Shown here piece after piece: positions 13,009 to 25,000 of a DNA stretch of 64,000 nt (positions within the stretch are counted from its first letter, which is position 1; the number at the start of each line of letters is the position of its first letter). Origin of the DNA: Onthophagus taurus (taxonomy: Eukaryota; Arthropoda; Insecta; Coleoptera; Scarabaeidae); NCBI RefSeq assembly GCF_036711975.1, contig NC_091966.1, positions 27,287,501-27,351,500 of the forward strand, in the 5' to 3' direction. The notes under the pieces were generated by a model, which had not been told where the DNA came from, ran no database searches, and saw nothing but the letters and a program-made list of their open reading frames with translations. The translations under genes and the position numbers were made by a program.

Positions 13009-15797
13009 TAAGTCCGTACAGCTACACCCCCCATTCAAGATATCAGTATTTTGATACTACCATAATTATGTACTAATTTTGTACTACATTAAAAAATTTT
13101 GTACTAATCATTTAGTATTTTTTTATATATGTATGTCAAAGTGGGGGGTGTAGCTGAACGTTCAGTTACACCCCCCCTCCATATACAACCTCCCTTTCAA
13201 GACATCAGCATTTTGATAGTGCCATAATTTTATACTATTTATGTACTAATTTTGTACTACATTAAAAAATTTTGTACTAATAATTTAGTATATTTTATAT
13301 ATATGTATATCAAAGTGGGGGGTGTAGCTGGACGTCCAGTTACACCACCCTTTTAAGATATCAACATTTTGATAGTGCCATAATTTAGTGCTATTTATGT
13401 ACTAATTTTGTACTATGTTAAAATTTTTGGTACTAATCATTTAGTATTTTTTTTATACAATTGTCCCAACTGTTTGGTACCCCCTTTTTTCTCTCAAACT
13501 ATAACTACCACAGATTTAAATGTAGCGATTTGTCATTCCATGGAAAGAGGAAGGAGAAATGCATTTTAAAAAACGCGAATTGTTTAACGCTAAAACAATC
13601 TCAAAGTGATGGCAGAAATTTTAGTGTACAGGGGTGGGCAAATTTGGGTGTTATTATAGGCTATCTCAGAAACTATAAGAGATAGGAAAAAAGTAGGTGC
13701 CATGTCCCGGTCTCTTTCTTCGAGACTAATCCAATCCTGCAAACATCAAACCTCTATCTTTTTTCGTGATATCAAAAAATGCTCATATTTCGTTTATTTT
13801 TGAAATTAGAGAAATGAGGTTGATACGTTCTTAAGACACTTTTTTCAGTAGAATATACTGCCGTCGAAAAATTTTAAAAATATTTGATGATTTTTGAGAT
13901 ACAACACAAAGTTGTATTTTTTTAAATACAAACTATACTTGGTTATGATGTTAATGAAAAGAGCATATTTTTAGCTTTCCAATGATGTATCGCATGTATG
14001 GTGTATTTGCGAAAAATAAGCGTTAATTTTCAATTCCAAAATAGTAAGCGCTAAAGTTCAAAATTTTGATTATAGTAGGCGGGTTCGGACAGTAATTACT
14101 ACCTAACTGCTATATGGTTTTGCACGAATATGACAGAAAGTTGCTCTTGTACCATTATGCTTTAAATAGTTGATTTAAATTTTTCAGTGTCTTATCCCTG
14201 ACTTTGTTCACCAATAAAATATTATTTGTAGATAAAGTTTGTTTATTAAAAATACAAGAAACGTATTAATTAATGAATAATTAAATATGAACAACAACTT
14301 CAGGAACTGAATAATCACAGACTGTGTCATCTTCTTCTACTAAACTTACTGGTTGTGAGGTTAGAACAGTTGGGTATCAATGAATGAAATCTTCGGTAGT
14401 ATTTTACCAGTTTTCCCCAATCATGAGATTTACAAGTTTTTTCATATTAGCAACCTTTTCTTTTGAAATTGGGTGAGATAGAGGAAAATTAGGGATCATA
14501 AGCTGGGCAGCGGATTTTCCATTGAAACGATGTTTATATGGTATATGGAGCCTTATCTATCATTTTCAAAGAATCATTTTTTAATTTTATCGCTTTATGT
14601 ATTTAAAGATAACGAGGAATTTTTAAGCGGGAAACTCGTTTCGAAAAATTCATTAATGAAATGATCAGTAAACTTACCTTACTATAGTAACTAAGTGGCA
14701 TTTCACGTTTTCCTCGTCTACTATAATTAAAATTTTGAACATTAATTTTAAATATTTTAGAATTAAAAAATAACGCTTATTTTCCCCAAATACACCATGC
14801 GTGCAATACATCATTGGAAAGCTAACAATATGCTCTTTTCAGTAACACCATAATCTAGTATAGTTTGTATTTGAAAAATACAATTTTGTGTTGTATCTCA
14901 AAAATCATCAAATATTTTTAAAATTTTTCAACGGCAGTATATTCTACTTAAAAAAGTGTCTTAAGAACGTATCAACCCCATTTCTCTAATTTCAAAAATA
15001 AACGAAATATGAGCATTTTTTGAAATCACGAAAAATTGGCGTTTTGGCTATAACTTAAAAACAAAAGAAGATAGAGGTTTGGTGTTTGCGGGATTGTGTT
15101 AGTCTCGAAAAAAGAGACCGGGACATGGCACCTTTTTTCGTATCTCTTAGTTCTAGTCTTATAGTTTCTGAGATAGCCTATAATAACACTCAAATTTGCC
15201 CACCCTGTACATACTTGCGCATTTGATTCTGTCAGTCAGTTGTTTTTAAAGTCATTGAGAAATGAACATACCAGAGGAATTGTTGAAAGTTGGGATAATT
15301 GCAATTTTATTATTTGAAATACTTGATTACTACAATTACGTACCTGAAGTTTTCGCTTCAGTGTCAACATTCACTTATTTTTTAAAATTTGAAAATATGT
15401 TCAAAATTAGTCTTTAATCAAGCAGGCCTGAACCCCAAAAGATGACAGTTGATTACAGTTGATATCGAAAAAAATTTACATTTTATAAGAGTCGTTTCAC
15501 CTATCCGGGGGCACACTGTATATAAAAAATATACTAAATGATTAGTACAAAAATTTTTAATGTAGTACAAAATTACGGCACTATCAAAATGCTGATATCT
15601 TGATAGAGAGGTTGTATATGGAGGGGGGGTGTAACTGAACGTTCAGCACACCCCCCACTTTGACATATATAAAAAAAATACTAAATGATTAGTACAACAT
15701 TTTTTAATGTAGTACAAAATTAGCACATAAATAGTACATAATTATGACAGTATCAAAATGCTGATATCTTGAATGGGGGGTGTAGCTGTACGGACCT
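13009..15797. mobile_element. Foldback element of tandem palindrome-joined units, 8-bp target duplication
   Basis: The element begins TAAGTCCGTACAGCTACACC and ends in the inverse (GGTGTAGCTGTACGGACCT). It is bounded by identical 8-bp GAGAATAG at 13001-13008 and 15798-15805. Removing it restores the sub-terminal repeat of the host mariner-like element. The left side (13009-13460) holds about three head-to-tail units of 150-174 bp and the right side (15490-15797) about two, inverted. Each unit carries the ATTTTGTACTA motif. Units meet at near-perfect 34-bp palindromes centred on CTGAACGTTCAG or CTGGACGTCCAG (13143-13176, 13317-13350, 15624-15656). The 8-bp duplication fits hAT-like or other 8-bp-duplicating elements, but no transposase is visible. 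Confidence 0.75.
13629..15207. mobile_element. Inner terminal-inverted-repeat element nested in the foldback
   Basis: The ends CAGGGGTGGGCAAATTTG (13629) and CAAATTTGCCCACCCTG (to 15207) are inverse copies flanked by TA on both sides (13627-13628, 15208-15209), the mark of a Tc1/mariner insertion. The arms extend over about 400 bp (roughly 13629-14045 and 14785-15207) with small indels. The central 700 bp contains no intact transposase. A long-armed non-autonomous mariner-superfamily element is the most likely reading. Confidence 0.75.
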
Positions 15798-15923
15798 GAG
15801 AATAGTTGCTACACTTTGTTTTATTTTAAAGAAACTCAAGAAATAAAGATGTAGAAAGCAAAACTATATTACTTATTTAAATTGAAAATACAAAAAAAAA
15901 TAACAACTATTTATTTGTAATAC

Positions 15924-17297
15924 TTAATTACTTCTATTATTTAAATATTCTTGAGCCATTTTAATAGCATTTTCATCGCATTTAATAGACAATAAAGTCG
16001 AATTAGAGTGATTGCGTCTTAATTTCATTTTGTTTAGGTGTTTTAATTTATAACTATTACACCCTTTATGTAATAATGTACGCTCCATTGCTTTTTGCAG
16101 TGAAATAAATACATTATCTAAAGTTTCTCTGCTTATACTCCAGTAGGATTTTTTCACTGCTTCAATTAATTCCAATTAATTAAGTAGTTGATGCTGAACT
16201 GATTGAATGGAATTGAAAAAACCTAAATCCAACACATTCAAATCGGGACTGTTGGGTGGTTGCAGTTTAATAGTTAGTGACGAATCGTTACTGTACAAAT
16301 GTGGCTTTGCATTATCTTGTTGAATGTTTATTGTGTTTTTCTTAGAACCAACAGACCACTTGTCCCGTATTGCAGGAATTAAATTATGAAGAATCATTTT
16401 CCTTATTTCTTCTTTGTTAACAACTTCCACAGCTTTGGTTACGAAAGTTCCCTTTGGTCGATTCTTGCTGTTTCTCTTAGCTAGAGAAGAAGATGCAATG
16501 GCCAAATTCCTAACTTTCCATCAAAATACGCTTTTCTATGAAAATCCCAACGTGGACGAGCAACTGCCGCCATAAACATTACCTTTGTAATAAATCTTTT
16601 ACTCTTACAAGGTCTATGAGGCTGTTCTTCTTCGGGATTTATATAAAAGCTTCTTTTAGTTTTGGTTATATAGAACCATTTTTCGTCAATATGTATGTAA
16701 TTCAGCAAATCAAAAATCAAAAATGACGGTAATAAAAACTTTAAACAAAATTCAATTCGTCGCTTTTTATTTTCTTCAGTTAACAATGGTTTAACAAAAC
16801 TAGTGATTATTTTTATTTCCTTTCCTTTCTTTAATCTGTCATGCAATGTACTTTTTGGTACCTTACATGCGTAAGCTAATGACCTTAATGTAGTTCGATT
16901 ATACAAAGGAAGAGAAGAAATGTTTGCAATTTGAAATGCACTTTCTACATTTTTGCCACCTATTTGAATGTATTCCGAAATATTTTAGGTTCCACTATTC
17001 GTACAGTTTTAAAATTTTTGTACCATGGATTGTTTATTCGGATCTTTCGATCCAAACTATTTTCAAGATAGCTGCCACTTCCAGTCTATTGGAAGTAGAC
17101 TTAAGCTTCGTTATTTTAAATGGAATACTATAGTTGTTATTACACCTTTTAATTGTATGTAAAAAAAATATGTTGACTTTCATAAAAGTTATTGGTGCGT
17201 AGCGTTTCTCGTTTTCGAGTTGTTTTGATTTTAAGTTCTTTTTGGCAAATTTCACCATGCTCTTTAAAACCCCATATCCCAGCCAAAGTTCATTCAA
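15924..17297 (-). pseudogene. Mariner-like transposase pseudogene, plant-type (DD39D-like)
   Basis: Minus-strand blocks in order give an N-terminal helix-turn-helix with KVPKSTLHDRL, first catalytic Asp in HIDEKWFY, KVMFMAAVARPRW, then after a frameshift near 16490 SKNRPKGTFVTKAV, second Asp in IQQDNAKPH, third block PPNSPDLNVLDLGFF, an in-frame stop at about 16176, and a C-terminal ELIEAVKKSYW segment. These are the signature blocks of the plant/fungal-type mariner transposase. Only 28 residues separate the second and third catalytic Asp instead of 39, so about ten residues are deleted. The N-terminal part (17297-16920) is also out of frame. The copy is dead. It is unusual in an insect, where DD34E and DD34D types dominate. 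Confidence 0.8.
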
Positions 17298-17351
17298 AAA
17301 AGCTCTAAATTGGCACGATTACTCTTCAGATGCTGTCAAACAGATTGTCAT

Positions 17352-17417
17352 TTGTTGTATCACTGATACAACAATACTCTGATACTAATGACATACTCTG
17401 ATACAGTATCAGAGTAT
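17352..17417. repeat. Two adjacent perfect short palindromes
   Basis: TTGTTGTATCA-C-TGATACAACAA (17352-17374) is a perfect palindrome with a one-base centre. ATACTCTGATAC-A-GTATCAGAGTAT (17393-17417) is a second one. The half-site ATACTCTGATAC also occurs at 17374-17385, so three copies of it lie within 44 bp. No gene is attached. Confidence 0.7.
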
Positions 17418-17419
17418 CT

Positions 17420-17949
17420 TATACAGGTGATCAAAAATTGAATTATCGTTTCTCCATATTCATTGGGGAAAATTTCCGAAAATTTTTGGAATATCTACTG
17501 TAACATGGTTAGGACTCCACCACCAATTCTGATAAATAGAATTGCGCTTGGTTTACCACAGTAGTACATTAGACTATTGTTGGTTGTAAAACCCTCGTGA
17601 TGAGGTTCAAATCAGCTCTGATTAAATCACTCTCAAATCTCAATCAAATCCCAAAATTAAGTCTATATAGTATACATAAATTTAAAGTAATAATATAGTA
17701 ATTATTCCAGCATTTTGCACAAATTTCCATTACTATCTAGTGTGACCGAATGTGATGTTCAGCAATGTATTTTCTAAACTTGTTGTACGCTTTAGGCGCA
17801 CAATACGTAAAACACCTTTGACCTATCGCTTTATATGCTCTTGTTAGCTGCACGTCCATACGAATTGTAGAGCGAGTATCATTACCATGGTCTACATTAG
17901 TCTACATCTCGCTACATTTCCGGGTGTTGCAACGCATATTTTATTACAG
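17420..17949. other. Intergenic, nothing recognised
   Basis: No supported gene. A GGTTCAAATC string at 17604-17613 looks like a pol III B box, but no matching A box or cloverleaf is present. Confidence 0.5.
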
Positions 17950-18490
17950 TTTGAACATAGATTAGAGGGATTGATAATACTTCATATTTTATAAATAATT
18001 GATGAGTTTGGAATCTGATACCCACGTTAAGTAAAGCTTTTAAAATCAACCTTTGGATTGTGCGTAATTTTACTAAGTGAATATCTGAAGTTGCTTCCCA
18101 AGCAATAATATACCGTATCTCAAATTTGCCTCAACCATTGCAATGTAATATTTCCTATGTGTATTTTCATGAAAGCACTAGGCACATGAGATAACAGCAT
18201 TTTGATCATATTGCCAATATGCACATCCCACCTGAAATATTGATCCACCGCGACGCCGAGATATTTCACAGAGCTAACTCTAGTAATCTTAGGACAATCA
18301 CAATCAGTTTGTTGACAGAAGTCGTTGTGTATCAAAAGGTAAGAGACTGTAGGTTGAGAATCAGCGTGTCTGGCGAAAGTGATGAAACTAGTTTTCTCAA
18401 AATTTAGGAACAGTTTATTGGAGTCAAGTCAATTTAACAAGATTCTTATATCGTCTCTGGCTAAGGAGACCATGTTTTTGACCATGTTGG
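17950..18490 (-). pseudogene. Non-LTR retrotransposon reverse-transcriptase relic
   Basis: Minus-strand frame 18335-18120 reads CPKITRVSSVKYLGVAVDQY...WDVHI. This is the conserved KYLGV block (after the YADD catalytic block) of Jockey/R1-type reverse transcriptases. Upstream frames with stops keep related sequence (KTSFITFARH) and downstream ones keep QWLRQI...YCLGSNFRYS. Both ends are missing and several stops interrupt it. It is an old fragment with no function. Confidence 0.7.
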
Positions 18491-19099
18491 GTTTTTACAC
18501 GATGGAATATTAAATTTGTCTTTTGTACGGCTAAAGTGCCACTTCAGATTACCCAATTTGATTGAACATTTATGTTTAAATGATTATTTAATAATAATTT
18601 GTATTAATTTAAAGTGCCAGTTTGTGCAAAGACAAAAAAACAGATACGTAATCAGATGTACCATGTTTCGGGTTACGAAATTTGATCGAAATTTCATATC
18701 TGAATGTTCTTTATAATATCCAGGGACCCAAAGTATATATTATTCAATTTAAGTGCGTTTTGGTATGATGCTATTTAACGTTATACTAAAGCAAAACTAC
18801 CTATTAAATGTTACTTTGTTACCTTATACTACTTTTACTATTTATTTATTACTTTGGGATACAGAAGAAAATAACGTGTTACATCAATATTATCAATTTA
18901 TTTTTAAATTAGTTTAAGTTTCAAATTGAATGCGCATGAAAAGTTTTATTACAATTCGTAGTGAAATGGAAACATAAATATACATATCTTACACTCCTGA
19001 TATTTTATAAAAGTTAAGAATGATGTGTATTTTTAGAGACCTGGTGGATGAAACTAATGAATTAAGCTTTGGCTTAAGTCGTTCAACATAGTTTTTAGG
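18491..19099. other. Intergenic, nothing recognised
   Basis: AT-rich DNA. Short frames such as 18516-18716 have no identifiable motif. Confidence 0.5.
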
Positions 19100-19590
19100 G
19101 TTCTCGTTTTAGTAGGCGTAAATCAAAGTTTTTGCCAGCACCATTTTGAAATCAAAGTACTACAAAGTGAAATATTGCCCTCACACTCCACTCTCTCAAG
19201 TCCATCCTTCCCACGTAAGAGTTGTAAAGTTTTATTAACCTTATTACGTCAATGTGCTTTCTTTGTTCTTTACTCCAACGTTTGCAGGTAATTGCAGGAT
19301 TTACAGTAATTTCGGTACATGCTACAAAGATTGGTTTGTTATCAAACACTAGTTTCGTTTTGACAAATCTTCCTGTGTAAGATAAGAATTGCTCATCGAT
19401 AGAATTTTTTTTGTCGCAAACACTATCCCGGCATGCTCCTTTACTTTCTGAAACTTTTGACGTATTTTCCAGAAACAGTTATTAGATCGTGTAGATTCTG
19501 GAATTTCAGTCATTGACAATCTTTAATCGTGATCTCAGTGTAACGATTAATAGTCATTGGAGGATTAGGTCATTGGTTAAGTTACCACTA
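19100..19590 (-). pseudogene. piggyBac-type transposase relic
   Basis: The minus-strand frame reads FDNKPIFVACTEITVNP, then CKRWSKEQRKHIDV and LIKLYNSYVGRMD. These match the piggyBac (DDE_Tnp_1_7) block with the third catalytic Asp (YN..MGGVD in intact members). Here the motif is YNSYVGRMD. Upstream, LSYTGRFVKTKLV is also in register. Only the C-terminal third survives, with stops either side; no terminal TTAA-flanked repeats were found. A second piggyBac relic lies at 40.6-41.5 kb. Confidence 0.8.
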
Positions 19591-20295
19591 AGTCGCGTCT
19601 TGTTTATAAAGCCCAGTTCTGTTTGTGCATTTTGTTGTCATTATTTTAACTCATTTTCAGTAATAATGTATTGATATGTATTATTGTATACATACTTATA
19701 ATATGTATTAAAAGATTTTAATATGAATTTTATTATTTTATTGTTAAAAATACCGCATTTTTTTTGCTTTATGTTTAAATTTTGTGAAGTGCGGCCATTT
19801 ACTAAGAATTTTATATTACAATACAGTCATAGCTATATTTATTTTAAAAAAAAAGTGAAATATTTAATTTATAGAAAGCAATTAATTGCCTATGAAACTC
19901 TAAATTAATTCATGCCAATATTCGAACGTTCCAAACAAATAGATGAATAAATAGTTCTAATCATTATAGAAATAAACGATAAAATAAAATATCTGACGAT
20001 GTTTTTGGCTCCTTTATTCTAACAAACAAAATTACTGATCGATCACTTGCTTCTATTGATGTTGACTACGTAAAAACTAATCTGTCAAAAGAAACCCAAA
20101 TCGGTATTGTAGATTTGACTTTCGACTCATAAACAGTGTTGAAGCAACAAACATGAACGAATCATTTGTGGTCTTTACATATTACTTTATTAAAATAGGA
20201 CAAATTGAGGTCTTTGATAATACTCATTAAAATAGTAATACCAGCCTTGGTTAAGTTATGATATTCATAATTATTAAAAACTAAAACAAATATTA
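19591..20295. other. Intergenic, nothing recognised
   Basis: AT-rich sequence without coding or structural signal. Confidence 0.5.
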
Positions 20296-20745
20296 ATATG
20301 ACTGATATGGCAAGAATGGTATATTAATCAATATGACATATTAATATGACTGATGTGGCAAGAATCGTATATGGAAAGAATTATCAGATTTTTTACTGTA
20401 CAAATCATATGTATATCTGAACTAACTTCAAAGCTTCTTTCTAAAGTGCAAATTATATCTTTAGTTAAACTGAAAAATTGTAGCACACAGAAGGGAGTGC
20501 ACTTAATATTACAACCTGAAAATTAAAGAAAATTTAAACATTATTAAGTATTATTTTGTCACAGTAGATGATATGACAAGAATTATCACTTCTTTACTGT
20601 ACAAAACATCATATGAACTGCATACTATCCGAATTAACTTCTAAGCTTCTTTCTCAAGTGCAAATTACATCTTTAGCTAAAAGCTGTGGCATACGGAAGG
20701 GAGTGCACTTAATATTACAACCTGAAAATTAAAGAAGATTTATAT
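20296..20745. repeat. Tandem repeat, about 206-212 bp period, two copies
   Basis: A block containing AAGCTTCTTTCT.AAGTGCAAATTA and AAGGGAGTGCACTTAATATT occurs near 20431-20530 and again at 20643-20740, about 80-90 percent alike by eye. A shorter duplication (ATATGACTGAT.TGGCAAGAAT) precedes it at 20296-20370. This is a local satellite-like duplication without coding content. Confidence 0.7.
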
Positions 20746-22025
20746 ATAAACATTATAGACATAATGACATATAGAAAAACATATAGACAAGTGGTAAGAT
20801 AACGTTATTAAACAAATAATCCTAATTAATCACCAAGGTTAAACCATAACTCTCACTTCACATAAAACTCAATCCCCCAGTAGACATTCTTCAGGAGATT
20901 TTACGCCAAATCTATATGTGAATTTTAAATTAAATTTATGAATTAATTAATTTTAAAATAAAATGGATATTTTTAAGGATTTCATTTAAATGTAATGGAT
21001 ACGGTATTAATAAAAAAAATTAACAAGCAAATAATCTATTCATACACTAACGATTACAAGATGTTCATTTTACAGTAAATAGAGTACCAATACAAATATC
21101 AGTTCTTTTTCCCGTAAATATTGTTCATACACTCTACTTAATTAATTTTTATTTAGTAGCAGTTCATTTTATGTATAGAAAGTGTTTACTCCCAATTAGA
21201 GCCTGTTATTTTTTAATTATCCATTGAATATTTAGTAATTATGTATTTGTAGTTCATGTAAAGAATGAAAATATGAAACCGGTATTAAAAGTTTGTAATG
21301 CTTGTAAGATTATTAATATCTAAAAATGGGTTTCGAAGATCAAATTGATGATTGAATTGGTTAATAAAGTACAAAAGGAATCCAATAACTTTTAATACAT
21401 TCTGTACATATTATAGGATTATCAGATTACCATCAGACTAATTTTAAACGTATTTATGTAGTTTCACAGCTTTTCTTGTTTTTTTTTTTTAGATATAATC
21501 ATATTTAACAATAATATACAGAATATTCGCTACTTATAAATTATGGGTTTTATTATCCTGTGTATTATTTAGGTGTATGTATATTACTAAATATAAATTA
21601 TTTAAAACTGAAGAGAGAATTAAACATTTTTTTTCTCTTAAATATTAATATGCAGACTATATTGACAGCTGTGATAACTATATAATTTTATGACAGCTGT
21701 CAAGACACTGTCAAAATAAAAACAACTGTATATAAAATAGAAAATCAATAAAAAAAAAACTTTAAATCAATATTTTTTCCATTTAAATAAATCTCGACAC
21801 ATGAAAAACTTAACGACCAATAAACACCACATTTATTTATTTGACGGTTTTCTTAAACTGACAATAAGCAGGACCTCAGAGATGATTAAAATGAACTGGC
21901 GGCTAATCTAAAAACGTATCGGTTACATAACCAATAATGTACAATAATTCCCAAACCAAATCCCGCCAGAATTTCTCTTCCGGATTTTGCTGTTTTTTCT
22001 GTGGTCCTGTCAGCATCAGCTATTG
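20746..22025. other. Intergenic region and MOSPD2 3' flank
   Basis: No gene seen. The region downstream of the MOSPD2 stop (below 22026) holds its 3' UTR. The T-rich and A-rich stretches give several possible polyadenylation sites on the minus strand. Confidence 0.5.
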
Positions 22026-25000
22026 TTAGGGGTCGCTATCATATCCCCTCATCTTGTAACAAGACTGATTGGAGTTTACATCCTGAATTTCCCAACGGAC
22101 GAACATCACCAAGAAGATTGCGACCAAAATCGTTAAAGCGATTGTTATTATTTGAAGCACTTGACTACGATCTAATGATTTTTGCAGTTTTCTTTGCGCA
22201 TCCATTAAATTGTTTACGTTCGATGTTAATTGTTTCAATCGAATGTCGTCGACTTCTCCACTTCCCACCATTGTTGCACTTCCATTTTTCGAGACATCGT
22301 CTGGTTGTGCGCATCTTAATCTTTGTTGGGTTATATTTTTACTAGAAGCGTTCTAAACGACAATTAAAAACATTAAAAGGTGAAGTAAACGATTAAAAAA
22401 AAAACGATTAATGATAATATAATAGATATAAAAATTACCTTCCATAAATCTGATAATGCACTTAGAGACATTTCTCCCGATTTAACAGGCATACTCATTA
22501 ATAAGAATTTATCTCTGGATAAACTGCGCACTTGAAAAGGTTGAAGTAAAGTGACACTGACAGTTTCTTTGCTACCGGGTGGTAAAATTCCAGAGCTTGG
22601 TCGTACCCTGAATTTTTCAGGGGATGTTGTTTTCATCTATTTAAAAAATAAATTAAATAGTTTGCTTTATACGAAACATTTTAATTTTTATTATTTATTG
22701 CCTAACCTTAAAGGATATTGTGGTAGTAGGATCGGTATTTTCCAGTTCCAAAATGCTAACCATTTCATTTCCATCTTTTGTGAATGTAATGACATTTGAA
22801 GGATTGATACTAAGCATTTTGTTGGTTGATTCTTCGGGTCCTTAAAAAAATAAATGTAATTACATAAGATTTAAGAAACAGATAGTTAATGAAAAAAAAG
22901 TTCAAAAACACAGGAAACATTTTAAAATTGTAGTTACAGTAGAAATCCATTAAGTTAGGCCATTTAAAAGCGGCATGTAGAATGTAAACACATAATTATA
23001 GTAGAAATTGACAAAAACGATAAGACAATGATTTAAGATTGCTTTATTTGCATTGTAGTTTTAGTTTAAGTGGTAATAACATTTGAAAAAGAAATGGTTG
23101 GGTAAGCTGATTATATAAAAGTAATTTTTAAAATATTAAAAAAATAAAGAATATAATATTAATCTTTACAATATACAGTGATTCGCTACAAATGCAACAA
23201 TCTAAAATAGTTGTTTAAATAGTTAAAACAATTGAAATTTAATTCAAGAACGTGGTATTCTCTTAGTATATTTCCATTAGTGAATGAAAATAGATCATTT
23301 CATTGGCACATTGTAGACAAATTGTAGGCGAAGAGGTAATTTACAAAAGCAGTGATTTCTTTAATAGAGATCTACCTTCTCCATTTAATAGATCCCAACG
23401 TTTAAAGTTAAAATCTTCAAAACAAACAAGTCATAAAATGAAAGATTGTTCCGATGCTGCTCAAAGCGTACTGAAGAGACAAAGATTAAAGTCAAAAGAG
23501 ACAAAGTTTCGTGGAGTGTTAAGCTTTCATCTAACTTCATCCACTTGTTGTAAGATACCATTGATCTCATACTCGAATGTAACGACTTCCTTCACTAAAT
23601 AGGCGAATTGAAGCCGAAACAGAAATAGTTACCTATTTTGCAAAATTGTTAATTTAAAATTGCATTTTTAGCAAAACATTACTCAACGAAAAGCAATCTC
23701 TTTTAACTTTTGTTTTTCAACATTACAACCTTGGTCTCAAGTAATCTTGGATGGCAAAAAGACGGCAGATGAGCTAGTACGAGTTATTACAATATTTAAG
23801 GGATTAGAACACACAATTGATGACCAAAAATACCTACGTACATGGTAGAACGAGGAAAGACTGCGTCTGCTATGAAGCAATTTTCCAAGAACTCTGTTGC
23901 AGCCAATCTATTCCTAACTTTAATATATAATAATATTAAAACAAGACTGTGGCAACATCAAGGTTGTAATGGGAGTCTTTAGAGAGTATTGCCTCAACAC
24001 GCATATTAACTCATTTGGTTTATCTAGATGTTATCTGACTATACACGAATGTCTTAGAATGTCTTAGATAATCGATGATAGAATTGGTTATATTAAACAA
24101 AATATTTGTTGTAAAAAACAAATAGGAGTGTTTTGATAAAATGAATAAATAAAACGGCGATTTTTAAATGTTATTTATGGTTAAACAAGATTACGGGTGC
24201 CGATTTTTGCTTTCACTTCTTTAACTTAATATGCAAAAACCACAAAAGTTATAAAGAATATGAATTGGTATCAACTGGTTATTTTAACAAGTCCAGCTGA
24301 ATGGTTGTCGACATTTACATAAACAATACACTATGAAAATAATTTTAATAAAAACCGGCATATGAAAGAGTCAATGAATCATTGGAATAAATTATGTTGG
24401 AGTTGCATTTAACTTATGAAAAATATACAGGATGGGATCCAAATGTTAATACCGTGTTAAAGACTTAAAAGAAGTCCAGCGGAATCAGATCATATCATTT
24501 GATTCCGCTGGACTTCTTTCTATCTTTAAAATTTAATTCACTACATAATATTCACTACTCAAATAAAAATTTATGGACATTCTTAAAGACACCGGAAATG
24601 GGAGTACTTCCGATTGTCAACATCCGAATTTTAGTACCTTTTGTTTAGAACCAGTCGTTAACTTTAATACACACAAGATGATACCCATAAAAATGATAAT
24701 AAAATATTATTAAACGTCATTATTGCCAGATGTAATAAAATTGTGTATGTTTTTTGTTAAAATTACTGTAACGTATTAAATATAAGTCAGGATAAAGTTA
24801 ATAATAGTGGAAAAGAAATCGTATTTGCAATAAAATTCTTTACGATTAAAAAATAAAGAATATCGCAAATTTGTTAACTCAGCATTTTTAATTTTTTGCA
24901 AACTAATTATATTTCAACATTCGGTGTAGCAAACGTCTAGAAACCACAAAGAAAAAGTTATCTTTGCACTAAAATAAAAAAAGAATTGTTCAACTTCAAC

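Larger units (their letters stand above)
12950..17300 (-). mobile_element. Plant-type mariner-like element (degenerate), split by a nested foldback element
   Basis: A terminus-like sequence ACTTCCTCTGTCCGAAAATA lies at about 12951. A second, similar sub-terminal copy (GTCC GAGAATAG TTGCTACA) is interrupted by the foldback element at 13009-15797 and resumes at 15798. The transposase pseudogene follows on the minus strand. The GTCC-AAATA terminus resembles those of plant-type mariner/Stowaway elements (known of the family). The far end is not certain: no convincing inverted terminus was found near 17300-17450. Confidence 0.5.

Noticed and set aside
17604..17613. GGTTCAAATC pol III B-box-like string, possible tRNA
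   Set aside because: No A box, acceptor stem or anticodon arm can be folded around it.
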